Part shown: positions 27,157-36,975 of the stretch, piece by piece
Layout of the letters: each line of letters starts with the position of its first letter
Position numbering within the stretch: position 1 is the stretch's first letter
Source of the DNA: Grimontia hollisae CIP 101886
GTDB lineage: Bacteria; Pseudomonadota; Gammaproteobacteria; Enterobacterales; Vibrionaceae
Direction of reading: 5' to 3'
Assembly: GCF_000176515.1 (NCBI RefSeq)
Contig: NZ_ADAQ01000013.1
Span: 583,361 to 647,360 of the forward strand
Length of the DNA: 64,000 nt
Translations under genes and position numbers: made by a program
Notes under the pieces: model-generated
Told to the model about the DNA's origin: nothing
Seen by the model: only the letters and a program-made list of their open reading frames with translations
The model's database searches: none

Positions 27157-28152
27157 TTAATTAGGGTTGCGGTTTCCGCCAGATTTCTTCTGACGATTTG
27201 AAGATTGTCCCGGACGGCTTGCTCCCGGCTTACCAGAACGACCACCACCAACGCGGGTGCGGTTGCCTGCAGGCTGCCCCCCACGGCGGTTACGTGGTTT
27301 ACGGGTTTCACCAGACTCTACACGCTCTTCGTAACGACGAACGGCGCGACGAATCTTCTGCACGCGGGATTTACGTTTTTTCGCTTCTGGGTTGATCAGG
27401 GTTTCTGATTCTGGACGCAGTTCTACCATTTCACGCAGGTAGTTGACGTCTTTCAGTTCCAGTTCCATCCACCCACCACGTGGCAGCTCTTTGCTCAGGT
27501 AGATATCGCCATAACGGACACGTTTCAGGCGGCTGACGGTCACCCCCTGGGTTTCCCACAGACGGCGCACTTCACGGTTACGGCCTTCGGTGATAACTAC
27601 GTAGAAAGTATGGTTTGCACCTTCACCACCGGCATAAACCACATCTTCAAAGCGCGCTTCACCGTCTTCCAGCTCAACGCCACGAACCAGATTTTTCACC
27701 ATCTGCTCGTTCACTTCACCAAAGACACGTACCATGTATTCACGTTGAACCTGACGACTTGGATGCATCAGGCGGTTTGCCAGTTCACCATCTGTCGTGA
27801 ACAACAAAAGGCCTGACGTGTTGGCATCCAGGCGGCCAACAGCAACCCAGCGCGCACCATTCAGGCGTGGTAGACGGTCAAATACAGTACGACGGCCTTC
27901 CGGATCACTGCGGGTACACAGCTCACCTTCAGGTTTGTTATATGCCAGAACACGACAAACCTGTTCAGAAGATGCAGAAACCGACACATGATGTCCGTCA
28001 ACACGTATGGCGGCATTCAGGTCTTCCAAACGGTCACCCAATTTCGCTACCACACCATTCACGCTCACTCGGCCTGCCTGAATCATGCTTTCGATTTCAC
28101 GGCGTGAACCTAGGCCTGCACGGGCAAGCACCTTCTGTAATTTTTCGCTCAT
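27157..28152 (-). CDS. rluB: 23S rRNA pseudouridine(2605) synthase
   Basis: RluB modifies U2605 of 23S rRNA. The N-terminal S4-like RNA-binding domain ([29 protein letters not shown]) is followed by the RsuA-type catalytic domain with the Asp in [15 protein letters not shown] near residue 108. From about residue 245 a long basic low-complexity tail of Arg, Gly, Asn and Lys follows, typical of RluB and probably RNA-binding. 331 residues. It is transcribed in the same direction as yciO and rnm, 240 bases downstream of them. Confidence 0.94.
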   Translation of the reverse strand: MSEKLQKVLARAGLGSRREIESMIQAGRVSVNGVVAKLGDRLEDLNAAIRVDGHHVSVSASSEQVCRVLAYNKPEGELCTRSDPEGRRTVFDRLPRLNGARWVAVGRLDANTSGLLLFTTDGELANRLMHPSRQVQREYMVRVFGEVNEQMVKNLVRGVELEDGEARFEDVVYAGGEGANHTFYVVITEGRNREVRRLWETQGVTVSRLKRVRYGDIYLSKELPRGGWMELELKDVNYLREMVELRPESETLINPEAKKRKSRVQKIRRAVRRYEERVESGETRKPRNRRGGQPAGNRTRVGGGRSGKPGASRPGQSSNRQKKSGGNRNPN

Positions 28153-28373
28153 TTATTTAATTACCTTACTGTCGCCTTCACAGGCGTCGATGTCGGAAGA
28201 AAACCTTTCGAGGCGCGACTGAACGCGGATCTAAGGCAACGGCGTATTATGCCAAAATGTACACAACGACACCAAGCGATTTCGCTCAGGCAGTAACGAG
28301 GCAATTGCCAATTTTCGTTTGCCCTGAACATCCGTTATCTCATCGGGAGATGTCGCGGGGCTGCCGCTTTCTA

Positions 28374-28384
28374 CCCCCCCCCCC
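28374..28384. repeat. Run of 11 C residues after yciO
   Basis: A C11 homopolymer (G11 on the coding strand) 7 bases downstream of the yciO stop codon. It lies outside any gene, between yciO and rluB on one transcript direction. Confidence 0.9.
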
Positions 28385-28391
28385 TTTCAAC

Positions 28392-29012
28392 TTATTCAAA
28401 CGGAGAAGTGTCGCCAGTCCCGCGGCGCAGGATATTAGGTTCACCGTCACTCATATCCACCACCGTCGTTGGTTGCTCCCCGAGATAGCCTCCATTAAGA
28501 ATACAATCAACCGCGTGCTCCAGTTGATCGCGAATTGCTTCCGGATCGGATTCAGTATGCTCATTGCCCGGCAGGATCAGGGATGTCGACATCATGGGTT
28601 CACCCAATGCATCCAACAAATCCAATGCAATTTGGTTGTCTGGTACACGGATACCGATGGTTTTACGTTTTGGGTTGAGCAAGCGGCGCGGCACTTCCTT
28701 GGTCGCTTTCAGGATAAAGGTGTAGCGCCCTGGGGTGTTATTACGGATCAACCGGTATGCGCTGTTATCTACCCTTGCATACAGGGACAATTCTGACAGG
28801 TCACGGCACATTAACGTGAAATTGTGTTTGTCGTCCAAACGACGGATACGGCAAATCCGTTCAAGCGCTTGTTTGTTCTCCAATTGGCACCCGAGTGCAT
28901 AACCTGAATCGGTGGGATAGATAATCACACCGCCGTTACGGACAATCGCCACAGCTTGATTGATCAGGCGGGCTTGCGGATTTTCAGGATGCACATAAAA
29001 AAATTGGCTCAC
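28392..29012 (-). CDS. yciO: YciO family protein (Sua5/YrdC-like)
   Basis: A 206-residue protein of the YrdC/Sua5 superfamily. The N-terminal half has the conserved [14 protein letters not shown] and the basic groove residues characteristic of threonylcarbamoyl-AMP synthases, including [15 protein letters not shown]. The role of YciO is less certain than that of TsaC; it is an RNA-binding paralog. Its start overlaps the stop of rnm by four bases (ATGA), so the two are translationally coupled. A run of 11 G residues (minus strand) follows its stop after a few bases. Confidence 0.9.
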   Translation of the reverse strand: MSQFFYVHPENPQARLINQAVAIVRNGGVIIYPTDSGYALGCQLENKQALERICRIRRLDDKHNFTLMCRDLSELSLYARVDNSAYRLIRNNTPGRYTFILKATKEVPRRLLNPKRKTIGIRVPDNQIALDLLDALGEPMMSTSLILPGNEHTESDPEAIRDQLEHAVDCILNGGYLGEQPTTVVDMSDGEPNILRRGTGDTSPFE

Positions 29013-29884
29013 ACTTCCTCCTCGTGGGGCATCTCTGCCCCGGAAAATTCGGGCAACGACCAGGATTCCCAGATTTCTTTACAGCCTTTCGGCAAGTATA
29101 AATTACGACCCAACTCCAGCCATGGTGAAGGGTAATGAAAATCAGACCCCTGAGAACCGGCAAGCCCATATTGAATTGCATAGTCGCCCAACAGGCGACG
29201 TTCATTCGGTGATTGTTGTGGTTGGGCAACTTCCATGGCTTCGCCTCCGGCCTCTTTAAAGGCCTGCAACAAGCGCTTCAACCACTTAGCAGTAAGTTTA
29301 TACCGCGCGGGATGCGCCAGCACGGCCTGACCGCCCGCTTTGTGAATAACATCAACGGCTTCTTCGATGGAACACCAGTTCGGTGGTACATATCCCGGAT
29401 TGCCACGTGTCAGATATTTTTTGAACACTGACTGCATGTTTTTTACGTGTCCCTGCTCTACCATCCAACGGGCAAAATGTGCCCGGGTTAGCGGTACCTC
29501 CCCCGCCAGTGCCTGTGCCCCTTCCAGCGCCCCCGGGATGCGTTGTTTCTCCAGCCGTTCGGCAATCATTTCAGCACGGGCTTTGCGACGCCCGGCCTGT
29601 TCGGCAATCAGCGCCTGGAGTACCGGGGACTGCGGATCAATATTCAAACCAACAATATGGATATCTTTATTTTGCCAGACCGTGGAGATTTCAATACCGT
29701 CAATCAGGTGAAGCGGCAACTTGTCACGGGCAACAGCGGCTTTCGCTTCGTCAAGTCCAGCAACCGTATCGTGATCTGTGATAGCCAGAACATTAACGCG
29801 AAAATCAACGGCGCGTTTCACCAGTTGCTCCGGTGTGAAGCGTCCATCAGATGCGGTTGTGTGGCTGTGTAAATCAAATAGCAT
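29009..29884 (-). CDS. rnm: RNase AM, PHP-domain 5'-3' exoribonuclease (YciV/TrpH)
   Basis: A 291-residue PHP phosphoesterase. The metal-binding motifs are [13 protein letters not shown] at the N-terminus and [15 protein letters not shown] near residue 37, with further histidines in AVLAHPARY and the last one in GSDFHYP. E. coli RNase AM trims the 5-prime ends of rRNA and degrades short oligonucleotides and 3-prime-5-prime bisphosphates. The gene is divergent from the trp operon, as in enteric bacteria, and couples to yciO through an ATGA overlap. Confidence 0.93.
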   Translation of the reverse strand: MLFDLHSHTTASDGRFTPEQLVKRAVDFRVNVLAITDHDTVAGLDEAKAAVARDKLPLHLIDGIEISTVWQNKDIHIVGLNIDPQSPVLQALIAEQAGRRKARAEMIAERLEKQRIPGALEGAQALAGEVPLTRAHFARWMVEQGHVKNMQSVFKKYLTRGNPGYVPPNWCSIEEAVDVIHKAGGQAVLAHPARYKLTAKWLKRLLQAFKEAGGEAMEVAQPQQSPNERRLLGDYAIQYGLAGSQGSDFHYPSPWLELGRNLYLPKGCKEIWESWSLPEFSGAEMPHEEEV

Positions 29885-29906
29885 TCATTTTCTTCTATAT
29901 TGTTGC

Positions 29907-29942
29907 TTGACTTTGTCATTGCGAACCAGTTAACTAGTACAC
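29907..29942 (+). promoter_or_regulatory. trp promoter and TrpR operator
   Basis: The -35 TTGACT (29907-29912) and -10 TTAACT (29930-29935) have a 17-base spacer. The region from 29922 reads CGAACCAGTTAACTAGTAC, which differs by one base from the E. coli trp operator core as I remember it (GAACTAGTTAACTAGTAC). TrpR with bound tryptophan would therefore repress here by covering the -10. Confidence 0.92.
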
Positions 29943-29971
29943 AATTACTCAGTTTAATGGATGATGTCTTC

Positions 29972-30034
29972 ATGGTACCGCATAATCTCATTCAACAAAC
30001 AGCGCTGATTACACGTTGGTGGCACTCCCAATAA
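29972..30034 (+). CDS. trpL: trp operon leader peptide
   Basis: A 20-residue leader peptide with two adjacent tryptophan codons (29972 ATG; TGG TGG at 30017-30022; stop 30032-30034). An in-frame ATG at 29957 would add five residues; neither start has a strong ribosome site. Ribosome stalling at the Trp pair when tryptophan is scarce favours the antiterminator downstream. The stop codon lies inside the first hairpin of the attenuator, as in E. coli. Confidence 0.87.
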   Translation: MVPHNLIQQTALITRWWHSQ

Positions 30035-30100
30035 TCGGGCAGTGTGATGCGTTATCGCGTAAAAAAGACGTCACCAAGCCCGCATAACGCGGGTTTTTTT
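30023..30100 (+). promoter_or_regulatory. trp attenuator (pause hairpin, antiterminator and terminator)
   Basis: Pause hairpin 1:2 is formed by CACTCCC (30023-30029) with GGGCAGTG (30037-30044, one bulged C). The antiterminator is GCGTTAT (30049-30055) with ATAACGC (30084-30090). The terminator is CCCGC, loop ATAAC, GCGGG (30079-30093), then seven T residues. The antiterminator uses the terminator loop and its right arm, so the two are mutually exclusive. Confidence 0.85.
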
Positions 30101-30160
30101 GTACCCATTTTCCCGACAATGATCGAAGGTTGCCCTAGAACAGGACGTAAAAGGATTTAA

Positions 30161-30241
30161 ATGATGATTATCGTGCTAAAGCCACAAGCCACCGAGTGGA
30201 ACCTGAGTCCCTTTGTTGAAGCCGCAGGGAGAGCACTATGA
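30161..30241 (+). CDS. 26-residue reading frame overlapping the trpE start
   Basis: Between the attenuator and trpE is a short frame with AAAAGGA 5 bases before its ATG, ending in CTATGA so that its TGA overlaps the trpE ATG by four bases. It starts MMIIVLKPQATEW and contains one tryptophan codon. The ribosome site is better than the one directly in front of trpE, so trpE translation may depend on it. The first residues look like the N-terminus of type I-beta DAHP synthases, which may be chance. No protein of this kind is known to me. Confidence 0.45.
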   Translation: MMIIVLKPQATEWNLSPFVEAAGRAL

Positions 30242-31821
30242 AGAACCACGCGTTAAAAAGAGGCGAACTCGACGTATTGAGCCTGGATGTGCCGTATATC
30301 GCCGCGCCCACGGAATTGTATTCGGCGGTCTGTCAGGGGCGCCCGCATAGCCTGTTACTGGAATCAGCAGAAATTGATTCCAAGCAGGATCTGAAAAGCC
30401 TGATGTTGATTGACACGGCAGTGCGTATTGTCTGTCGTGGCCGCACTGTTGAGCTGGAAGCCAAGAGCCAAAACGGCCGCAACCTGCTGGATGCCGTAGA
30501 CGCAGAACTGGTGCGTCAGGCACTTGTTATCGAACGTGAGCGCCTGTCTGAACGGCTAATACTGCACTTCGCCGAAGAAAACCGCACGCTGGATGAAGAT
30601 GCGCGCCTTCGCCAGCCTTCCCCTTTTGATGCCCTTCGTTTAGTGCAACAGGCTTTCAACCTTGATGGATTGCCCCATGACGCTTTAATGATTGGCGGCC
30701 TTTTTGCCTACGATCTGGTGGCACAATTTGAACCATTGCCAGCGGTCGCGTCAGGAAACCGGTGTCCGGATTATCTGTTTTATGTTGCCGAAACCTTGCT
30801 GGTTATTGACCACCAACGCCGTAAAGCCAAGCTTCAGGCGACCCAGTTTGGCGGCAATGAGAACACTGAAACCTATTTTGACCTGAGCCGCCGCCTGCAA
30901 ACCATCAGGGAAAACTGTCTTAACCCAACAGAGCTGCCACCGGCAGAGCAGCTCAGCGCTGTGGATGTTGACGTATCCGTCAGCGACGACGATTTCTGCC
31001 ATGCAGTGAACAAGCTGAAAGACTATGTGGTCAAGGGCGATGTATTTCAGGTCGTACCAAGCCGCCGCTTTACCCTGCCTTGCCCTTCCCCGCTCAATGC
31101 GTACATCAAACTCAAACAGGGAAACCCTAGCCCATACATGTTTTACATGCATGACAGCGAGTTCACCCTGTTTGGTGCCTCACCGGAAAGTGCCCTGAAA
31201 TACAGCAAGGACACCAACCAGGTTGAAATCTATCCTATTGCTGGGACACGTCCCCGTGGCAAAAACAGCGACGGCTCAATCAACCTTGATTTGGACGGCC
31301 GCATTGAGCTTGAGCTGCGTAGCGATACCAAAGAAAACGCTGAGCACATGATGCTGGTCGACTTGGCCCGTAATGATGTGGCTCGCATCAGTGAACCGGG
31401 TACACGCTATGTGGCTGATTTATTGAAAGTTGACCGTTACAGTCATGTCATGCATTTGGTGTCGCGTGTTGTCGGTCAGCTTCGTGACGATCTGGATGCC
31501 CTGCATGCCTATCAAGCCTGCATGAACATGGGCACCCTGACCGGTGCACCGAAAATTCGTGCCATGCAACTGATCCGCGAGTTTGAACAACGCCGGCGGG
31601 GCAGTTACGGCGGGGCAGTCGGGTATTTCACCGGCCGTGGCGATATGGACACCTGCATCGTGATCCGCTCTGCATACGTGGAAGATGGCGTTGCTCAGGT
31701 TCAGGCCGGTGCCGGTGTCGTCTTTGATTCCGTGCCTCAGGCTGAAGCGGATGAAACCCGTGGTAAAGCCGCTGCGGTTCTTACTGCCATTCGCGCAGCA
31801 CACACAGGAGCACAAGTATGA
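30238..31821 (+). CDS. trpE: Anthranilate synthase component I
   Basis: TrpE, with TrpG, makes anthranilate from chorismate and glutamine, the first step of tryptophan synthesis. 527 residues. The feedback-inhibition motif LLLESAEIDSK is near residues 38-48. The chorismate-binding catalytic domain includes YPIAGTRPRGK, ELRSDTKENAEHMMLVDLARND and the C-terminal GAVGYFTGRGDMDTCIVIRS. The ATG at 30238 overlaps the stop of a short upstream frame. The stop overlaps the trpG start by four bases (ATGA), giving translational coupling of the two subunits. Confidence 0.96.
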   Translation: MKNHALKRGELDVLSLDVPYIAAPTELYSAVCQGRPHSLLLESAEIDSKQDLKSLMLIDTAVRIVCRGRTVELEAKSQNGRNLLDAVDAELVRQALVIERERLSERLILHFAEENRTLDEDARLRQPSPFDALRLVQQAFNLDGLPHDALMIGGLFAYDLVAQFEPLPAVASGNRCPDYLFYVAETLLVIDHQRRKAKLQATQFGGNENTETYFDLSRRLQTIRENCLNPTELPPAEQLSAVDVDVSVSDDDFCHAVNKLKDYVVKGDVFQVVPSRRFTLPCPSPLNAYIKLKQGNPSPYMFYMHDSEFTLFGASPESALKYSKDTNQVEIYPIAGTRPRGKNSDGSINLDLDGRIELELRSDTKENAEHMMLVDLARNDVARISEPGTRYVADLLKVDRYSHVMHLVSRVVGQLRDDLDALHAYQACMNMGTLTGAPKIRAMQLIREFEQRRRGSYGGAVGYFTGRGDMDTCIVIRSAYVEDGVAQVQAGAGVVFDSVPQAEADETRGKAAAVLTAIRAAHTGAQV

Positions 31822-32417
31822 ACAATCAGGCTAATACACACATTGTGCTCGTCGATAACTTTGACTCATTCACTTACAACCTGGTCGATCAGTTCCGCTC
31901 TCTCGGTTACCCGGTCACTATTTACCGAAACAGCCTGAGCGCCGAACAAATAGAGCAAGCCATTTCTGAGCTGGAAAATCCAGTGGTTGTGCTGTCACCC
32001 GGTCCGGGTGCACCGTCTGAAGCGGGTTGTATGCCAACACTGATTAAAAAACTCAAAGGCAAGGCGCCCATGATTGGTATTTGCCTTGGCCAACAGGCAA
32101 TCACCGAAGCTTATGGCGGCACAGTGGCTGGCGCCGGAGAAATTGTCCATGGTAAAGCATCATTGATGACACACAACGGCCATGCCGTGTTTGGCAACAT
32201 TGAAAGCCCGCTGACCATCGCCCGTTATCATTCACTGGTTGCCACAAAAGTGCCGGATTCACTGGATGTGATTGCTGACGTTGATGGGCTGGTCATGGCT
32301 GTGGTCAACGACAAGGACAAAGTGGTGGGCTTTCAGTTCCATCCGGAATCCATCCTCACGACAAAAGGCGCAGACCTTTTAACCACTACCATAAACTGGG
32401 CCACGCAATCACGCTGA
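31818..32417 (+). CDS. trpG: Anthranilate synthase component II (glutamine amidotransferase)
   Basis: A 199-residue class I glutamine amidotransferase that supplies ammonia to TrpE. The nucleophile Cys is in GICLGQQAI, and the His-Glu pair is in FQFHPESIL. The N-terminus VLVDNFDSFTYNLVDQF is typical. Unlike in E. coli, TrpG is not fused to TrpD; separate genes are usual in Vibrionaceae. Confidence 0.96.
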   Translation: MNNQANTHIVLVDNFDSFTYNLVDQFRSLGYPVTIYRNSLSAEQIEQAISELENPVVVLSPGPGAPSEAGCMPTLIKKLKGKAPMIGICLGQQAITEAYGGTVAGAGEIVHGKASLMTHNGHAVFGNIESPLTIARYHSLVATKVPDSLDVIADVDGLVMAVVNDKDKVVGFQFHPESILTTKGADLLTTTINWATQSR

Positions 32418-32441
32418 TGGAAAAAGGACAAGGAGAGCATT

Positions 32442-33443
32442 ATGGAAGCGATTATTAACAAACTGTACGAGCAAAGATCGTTGTCGCGGGAAGAAAGCCA
32501 TCAGCTATTTGACACGATCATCAAAGGCGAGCTCGATCCCATCCTGCTATCAGCCACGTTGACAGCACTGAAAATTAAAGGGGAAACACCAGAGGAAATT
32601 GCAGGTGCGGCATCTGCATTAACTGAAAATGCGACCCCATTTCCAACACCGGATTACGATTTTGCCGACATCGTCGGCACCGGAGGAGATGGTGCAAACA
32701 CGATTAATATTTCGACCACCGCCGCATTTGTTGCCGCTGCGTGTGGTGTGAAAGTTGCCAAACATGGTAATCGCGGCGTGTCGAGCAAATCCGGCTCTTC
32801 GGATCTGCTGGCTGCCTTCGGTATCGATCTGGCCATGAGCCCAGACACTGCGTGCAGCGCATTAGACGAATTAGGCGTTTGCTTCCTGTTCGCCCCGCAG
32901 TATCACAGCGGTGTTCGCCACGCAATGCCTGTCCGCCAGACAATGAAAACCCGCACTATCTTTAACCTGTTAGGGCCATTGATTAACCCAGCAAAACCAA
33001 CACTGGAACTGATGGGCGTGTACGACAAAGCATTGGTGCGTCCGATTGCCGAAACCATGCTGAACCTCAATATGAAACGAGCCATCGTTGTACATGGCAG
33101 CGGTCTGGATGAAGTTGCAATTCATGGTGAAACCATGGTGGCAGAAATCAAAGACGGTACGATCACTGAATACACCCTGACACCGCAAGACTTTGGCGTT
33201 CAGACTTATCCTATTGAATCCATCAAGGGTGGCACACCGGAAGAAAACCGTGAGATTACTAGCCAGATCCTGCAAGGCAAAGGTAGCGATGCGCAACAAT
33301 CAGCAGTTGCCGTGAATGTCGCTTTACTGCTGCGCTTGTTTGGGCACGAAGATTTAAAAACAAATACACAAAAAGCACTGGACGTTATGCGCAGCGGAAC
33401 ACCGTTCGAACTGGTTCAGCAACTGGCATCACGGAGCAACTGA
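32442..33443 (+). CDS. trpD: Anthranilate phosphoribosyltransferase
   Basis: Transfers phosphoribose from PRPP to anthranilate. 333 residues. The PRPP loop VGTGGDGANTINISTT is near residues 75-90, and KHGNRGVSSKSGSSD and the later acidic DE pair (GLDEVAIHG) are conserved. It starts 24 bases after trpG with GGAGAG upstream, and lies 4 bases before trpCF. Stand-alone, not fused to an amidotransferase. Confidence 0.96.
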   Translation: MEAIINKLYEQRSLSREESHQLFDTIIKGELDPILLSATLTALKIKGETPEEIAGAASALTENATPFPTPDYDFADIVGTGGDGANTINISTTAAFVAAACGVKVAKHGNRGVSSKSGSSDLLAAFGIDLAMSPDTACSALDELGVCFLFAPQYHSGVRHAMPVRQTMKTRTIFNLLGPLINPAKPTLELMGVYDKALVRPIAETMLNLNMKRAIVVHGSGLDEVAIHGETMVAEIKDGTITEYTLTPQDFGVQTYPIESIKGGTPEENREITSQILQGKGSDAQQSAVAVNVALLLRLFGHEDLKTNTQKALDVMRSGTPFELVQQLASRSN

Positions 33444-33447
33444 CCCC

Positions 33448-34815
33448 ATGGAAACCGTATTAGCAAAAATTGTCGAAGACAAGAAAGAGTGGGTTGCTGC
33501 ACGCAAGGTGTCACAGCCTCTCGAGAGTTTTATCAAAGACGTCGTACCCAGCGATCGCAGCTTCTACGACGCACTGTCAGGTCGTCCGGCGAAGTTTATC
33601 CTCGAGTATAAAAAGGCGTCACCGTCTAAGGGATTGATTCGTAATGACTTCGATCTCGATTACATCGCCGGCGTTTACGGTAACTACGCGGCAGCCATCT
33701 CTGTGTTGACAGACGAAAAATACTTTCAGGGTAACTTTGATTTTCTGCCTGTTGTGCGAAGCCAGGTGCCCTGCCCTGTACTTTGCAAAGATTTTATGGT
33801 CGATACCTATCAAGTCTACCTTGCGCGCTACTATCAGGCAGACGCCATTCTACTGATGTTGTCTGTGTTGAACGATGAGGAGTATCAAACGCTTGCCACT
33901 GTTGCCCATGAGCTGAATCTCGGTGTGCTGACAGAAGTCAGCAATGACCAAGAGCTGGAGCGTGCAATAGCGCTGAATGCCAGGGTAGTCGGGATCAATA
34001 ACCGCAATCTTCGGGATCTGACTATCGACCTCAATCGTACCAAAGTGCTGGCACCGCGCCTGCCCGATGATCGCATTGTGATTTCAGAGTCAGGTATCTA
34101 TACCCACCAGCAAATCCGCGAGCTGGCACCGTTTGCCAATGGCTTCCTGATTGGCAGCTCATTAATGGCAGAAACAGATGTTGAACAGGCGGTCCGCCGG
34201 GTACTTTATGGCGACAACAAAGTCTGCGGACTGACCCGTGCCGAAGACGCCAAAGCGGCTTACGACGCCGGAGCCAACTATGGCGGCCTGATCTTTGTTG
34301 AAAAGTCGCCTCGTTACGTCAATTCAGAGGTGGCACGTAACGTGATGGAAGGTGCGCCACTGCAATACGTGGGGGTATTCCAGAACCATGACTTGAACCA
34401 CGTTGCAGACACTGCAAGCACGCTCAATCTCGCGGCGGTACAGCTTCATGGCGATGAAGACACCGACTACATTAAACAACTGCGCCTTGCCCTGCCCGAA
34501 GGCACACAAATCTGGAAGGCCCACGCTGTGAGCGACTCGGTGCCTCACATCGAAGTACACGCTGACCGCAACCTGTTGGACAGCCGTGTCGGTAACCAAC
34601 GCGGAGGCACTGGCACGCAATTCGACTGGTCACTGGTGCCGGATGAACAAAAAGAAAGCCTGATGCTGGCGGGTGGCCTGTCACCAGTCAACGCAAAAGA
34701 AGCCGCACAAATTGGCTGTGCGGGGCTCGATTTCAACTCGGGTGTCGAGAGCGAACCAGGTATCAAAGACAAAGACAAATTGGACGCTGCCTTTATGGCG
34801 CTCAGAGATTACTAA
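33448..34815 (+). CDS. trpCF: Bifunctional indole-3-glycerol-phosphate synthase / phosphoribosylanthranilate isomerase
   Basis: A 455-residue fusion of two TIM barrels catalysing consecutive steps. The N-terminal TrpC part (to about residue 255) contains FILEYKKASPSKGLI, PVLCKDFMVD, GVLTEVSN, INNRNL and ISESGI. The C-terminal TrpF part begins with VCGLTRAEDAKAAYDAGANYGGLIF and includes VQLHGDED and the LAGGLSPVNA phosphate loop. The fusion is the arrangement found in E. coli and Vibrio. The gene starts 4 bases after the trpD stop. Confidence 0.96.
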   Translation: METVLAKIVEDKKEWVAARKVSQPLESFIKDVVPSDRSFYDALSGRPAKFILEYKKASPSKGLIRNDFDLDYIAGVYGNYAAAISVLTDEKYFQGNFDFLPVVRSQVPCPVLCKDFMVDTYQVYLARYYQADAILLMLSVLNDEEYQTLATVAHELNLGVLTEVSNDQELERAIALNARVVGINNRNLRDLTIDLNRTKVLAPRLPDDRIVISESGIYTHQQIRELAPFANGFLIGSSLMAETDVEQAVRRVLYGDNKVCGLTRAEDAKAAYDAGANYGGLIFVEKSPRYVNSEVARNVMEGAPLQYVGVFQNHDLNHVADTASTLNLAAVQLHGDEDTDYIKQLRLALPEGTQIWKAHAVSDSVPHIEVHADRNLLDSRVGNQRGGTGTQFDWSLVPDEQKESLMLAGGLSPVNAKEAAQIGCAGLDFNSGVESEPGIKDKDKLDAAFMALRDY

Positions 34816-34824
34816 AGGACGGTT

Positions 34825-36015
34825 ATGACTAAGTTGAACGCCTATTTTGGCGAATTTGGCGGGCAGTATGTCCCACAAATTCTGGTGCCAGCACTCGATC
34901 AGCTGGAACAAGCATTTATCGACGCACAAAACGATCCTGCCTTTCAGAAAGAATTTATCTCCTTGCTGAAAGAATACGCAGGCCGACCAACCGCACTGAC
35001 CCTGTGTCGCAACCTGACCAAAGGGACAAAAACCAAGCTGTACCTAAAACGTGAAGATTTACTTCACGGTGGTGCGCACAAAACTAATCAGGTATTGGGT
35101 CAGGCGCTGCTGGCGAAACGTATGGGTAAAAAAGAAATCATTGCCGAAACCGGTGCAGGACAGCACGGTGTGGCAACAGCGCTTGCGTGTGCACTGCTCG
35201 ATCTGAAATGCCGTGTTTACATGGGCGCAAAAGACGTTGAGCGCCAAAGCCCGAACGTATTCCGCATGAAGCTAATGGGCGCGGAAGTCATCCCAGTTCA
35301 TTCCGGCTCTTCCACGCTCAAAGATGCATGCAACGAAGCATTGCGTGACTGGTCAGCCAGCTATGAAGAAGCGCATTACCTGCTGGGCACAGCCGCAGGC
35401 CCTCACCCATTCCCAACTATCGTACGCGAATTCCAGAAGATGATTGGGGAAGAAACCAAACAGCAAATTCTGGACATCGAAGGTCGCCTGCCCGACAGCG
35501 TGATCGCGTGTATCGGCGGTGGTTCTAACGCCATTGGTATGTTCGCAGACTTCATTGACGAAACCGATGTCGGCCTGATTGGTGTTGAGCCAGCAGGTCT
35601 GGGATTGGATACAAACCAACACGGTGCACCGCTCAAGCATGGAAAGCTGGGTATCTTCTTTGGTATGAAAGCGCCACTGATGCAGGATCCTAACGGACAG
35701 GTTGAAGAGTCTTACTCCGTATCTGCCGGTCTCGATTTTCCATCAGTGGGTCCTCAGCACGCTCACCTTAACGCGATTGGCCGAGCAGAGTACGTGGCGA
35801 TCACTGATGATGAAGCACTGGATGCCTTCCAGGAACTGGCACGCCATGAAGGCATTATCCCGGCGCTGGAATCTGCGCATGCTTTGGCATATGCGCTGAA
35901 AATGGCCAAAGAGAACCCGGAAAAAGAACAACTGCTGGTCGTAAACCTGTCTGGTCGCGGTGACAAGGACATCTTTACTGTCCACGACATTTTGCAACAA
36001 AAAGGAGTGATGTAA
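34825..36015 (+). CDS. trpB: Tryptophan synthase beta subunit
   Basis: A 396-residue PLP enzyme that condenses indole and serine. The PLP lysine is in [14 protein letters not shown] near residue 87, the phosphate loop is [10 protein letters not shown], and the entrance motif [10 protein letters not shown] lies at the N-terminus. It follows trpCF by 9 bases. The stop overlaps the trpA start by one base (TAATG), which keeps the two subunits in equal amounts. Confidence 0.97.
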   Translation: MTKLNAYFGEFGGQYVPQILVPALDQLEQAFIDAQNDPAFQKEFISLLKEYAGRPTALTLCRNLTKGTKTKLYLKREDLLHGGAHKTNQVLGQALLAKRMGKKEIIAETGAGQHGVATALACALLDLKCRVYMGAKDVERQSPNVFRMKLMGAEVIPVHSGSSTLKDACNEALRDWSASYEEAHYLLGTAAGPHPFPTIVREFQKMIGEETKQQILDIEGRLPDSVIACIGGGSNAIGMFADFIDETDVGLIGVEPAGLGLDTNQHGAPLKHGKLGIFFGMKAPLMQDPNGQVEESYSVSAGLDFPSVGPQHAHLNAIGRAEYVAITDDEALDAFQELARHEGIIPALESAHALAYALKMAKENPEKEQLLVVNLSGRGDKDIFTVHDILQQKGVM

Positions 36016-36836
36016 TGGCTGCCACCTTATCTCACCGCTATGAAGCGATGTTTAAAAAACTGGATGCCAAAGGTGAAGGTGCCTTCGTTCCTTTCGTCAC
36101 CATCGGCGATCCAAACCCAGAACTATCACTGCGCATCATTGAAACCCTGATTGAGCATGGCGCCGATGCGCTAGAACTGGGCATTCCGTTCTCCGATCCG
36201 TTGGCTGACGGCCCCACCATTCAGGGCGCCGCCATCCGGGCGCTTGATTCAGGTACCACGCCAAACAACTGCTTTGATATTCTGAAGCAGGTTCGTGAAC
36301 GCCACCCAGATATTCCTGTTGGTCTTTTGATGTATGCGAATCTGGTTTTCGCCAATGGCATTGACAACTTCTACGCAAAATGTGCAGAAGCCGGTGTGGA
36401 TTCAGTGCTGATTGCCGATGTGCCAGCGGGTGAATCAGCAGAATTCCGTGAGTCTGCTGCCAGGCATGGCATTCACGCCATCTTTATCGCGCCACCAAAC
36501 GCCAATGAAGAAACGCTGAAAACCATTTCTGAGTTGGGTGGTGGTTATACCTACTTGTTGTCACGAGCAGGCGTCACCGGCGCGGAAACCAAAGCAGGTA
36601 AGCCGATTGGACACTTGCTGTCTCAGCTTTCTGCCTACAATGCCCCCCGTCCCCTTCTGGGTTTTGGTATCTCTGAACCCGCACAGGTGAAAGAAGCGAT
36701 TACAGCCGGGGCAGCAGGAGCAATTTCCGGTTCAGCCGTTGTAAAAATCATCGAACGTAACCTGGCAGATGAAACCAATATGCTCAGGGCGCTTGGCGAG
36801 TTTGTTGCTTCGATGAAGGTGGCAACACGGAAGTAA
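36015..36836 (+). CDS. trpA: Tryptophan synthase alpha subunit
   Basis: A 273-residue TIM barrel that cleaves indole-3-glycerol phosphate and channels indole to TrpB. The catalytic Glu and Asp are in [18 protein letters not shown] near residues 50-66. The phosphate-binding end includes [12 protein letters not shown] and [18 protein letters not shown] precedes the start within the trpB coding end. It is the last gene of the operon; a terminator follows 18 bases after the stop. Confidence 0.97.
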   Translation: MAATLSHRYEAMFKKLDAKGEGAFVPFVTIGDPNPELSLRIIETLIEHGADALELGIPFSDPLADGPTIQGAAIRALDSGTTPNNCFDILKQVRERHPDIPVGLLMYANLVFANGIDNFYAKCAEAGVDSVLIADVPAGESAEFRESAARHGIHAIFIAPPNANEETLKTISELGGGYTYLLSRAGVTGAETKAGKPIGHLLSQLSAYNAPRPLLGFGISEPAQVKEAITAGAAGAISGSAVVKIIERNLADETNMLRALGEFVASMKVATRK

Positions 36837-36854
36837 AACTGATCCATAAATCTT

Positions 36855-36883
36855 AAAGGTCAGCGTTGCTGGCCTTTCTGTTT
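36855..36883 (+). terminator. Terminator of the trp operon
   Basis: AAAGGTCAGC (36855-36864) pairs with GCTGGCCTTT (36868-36877, one G-T pair) around a GTT loop, followed by CTGTTTTATT. Confidence 0.85.
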
Positions 36884-36975
36884 TATTGCATTTTAACTAT
36901 GGCGAGTTTTCGGTAAACTTTGCGGTTCATGCAAAAGCGCCCTTTAAAAAGACAAAGACCAGGACCGGCATCTGA

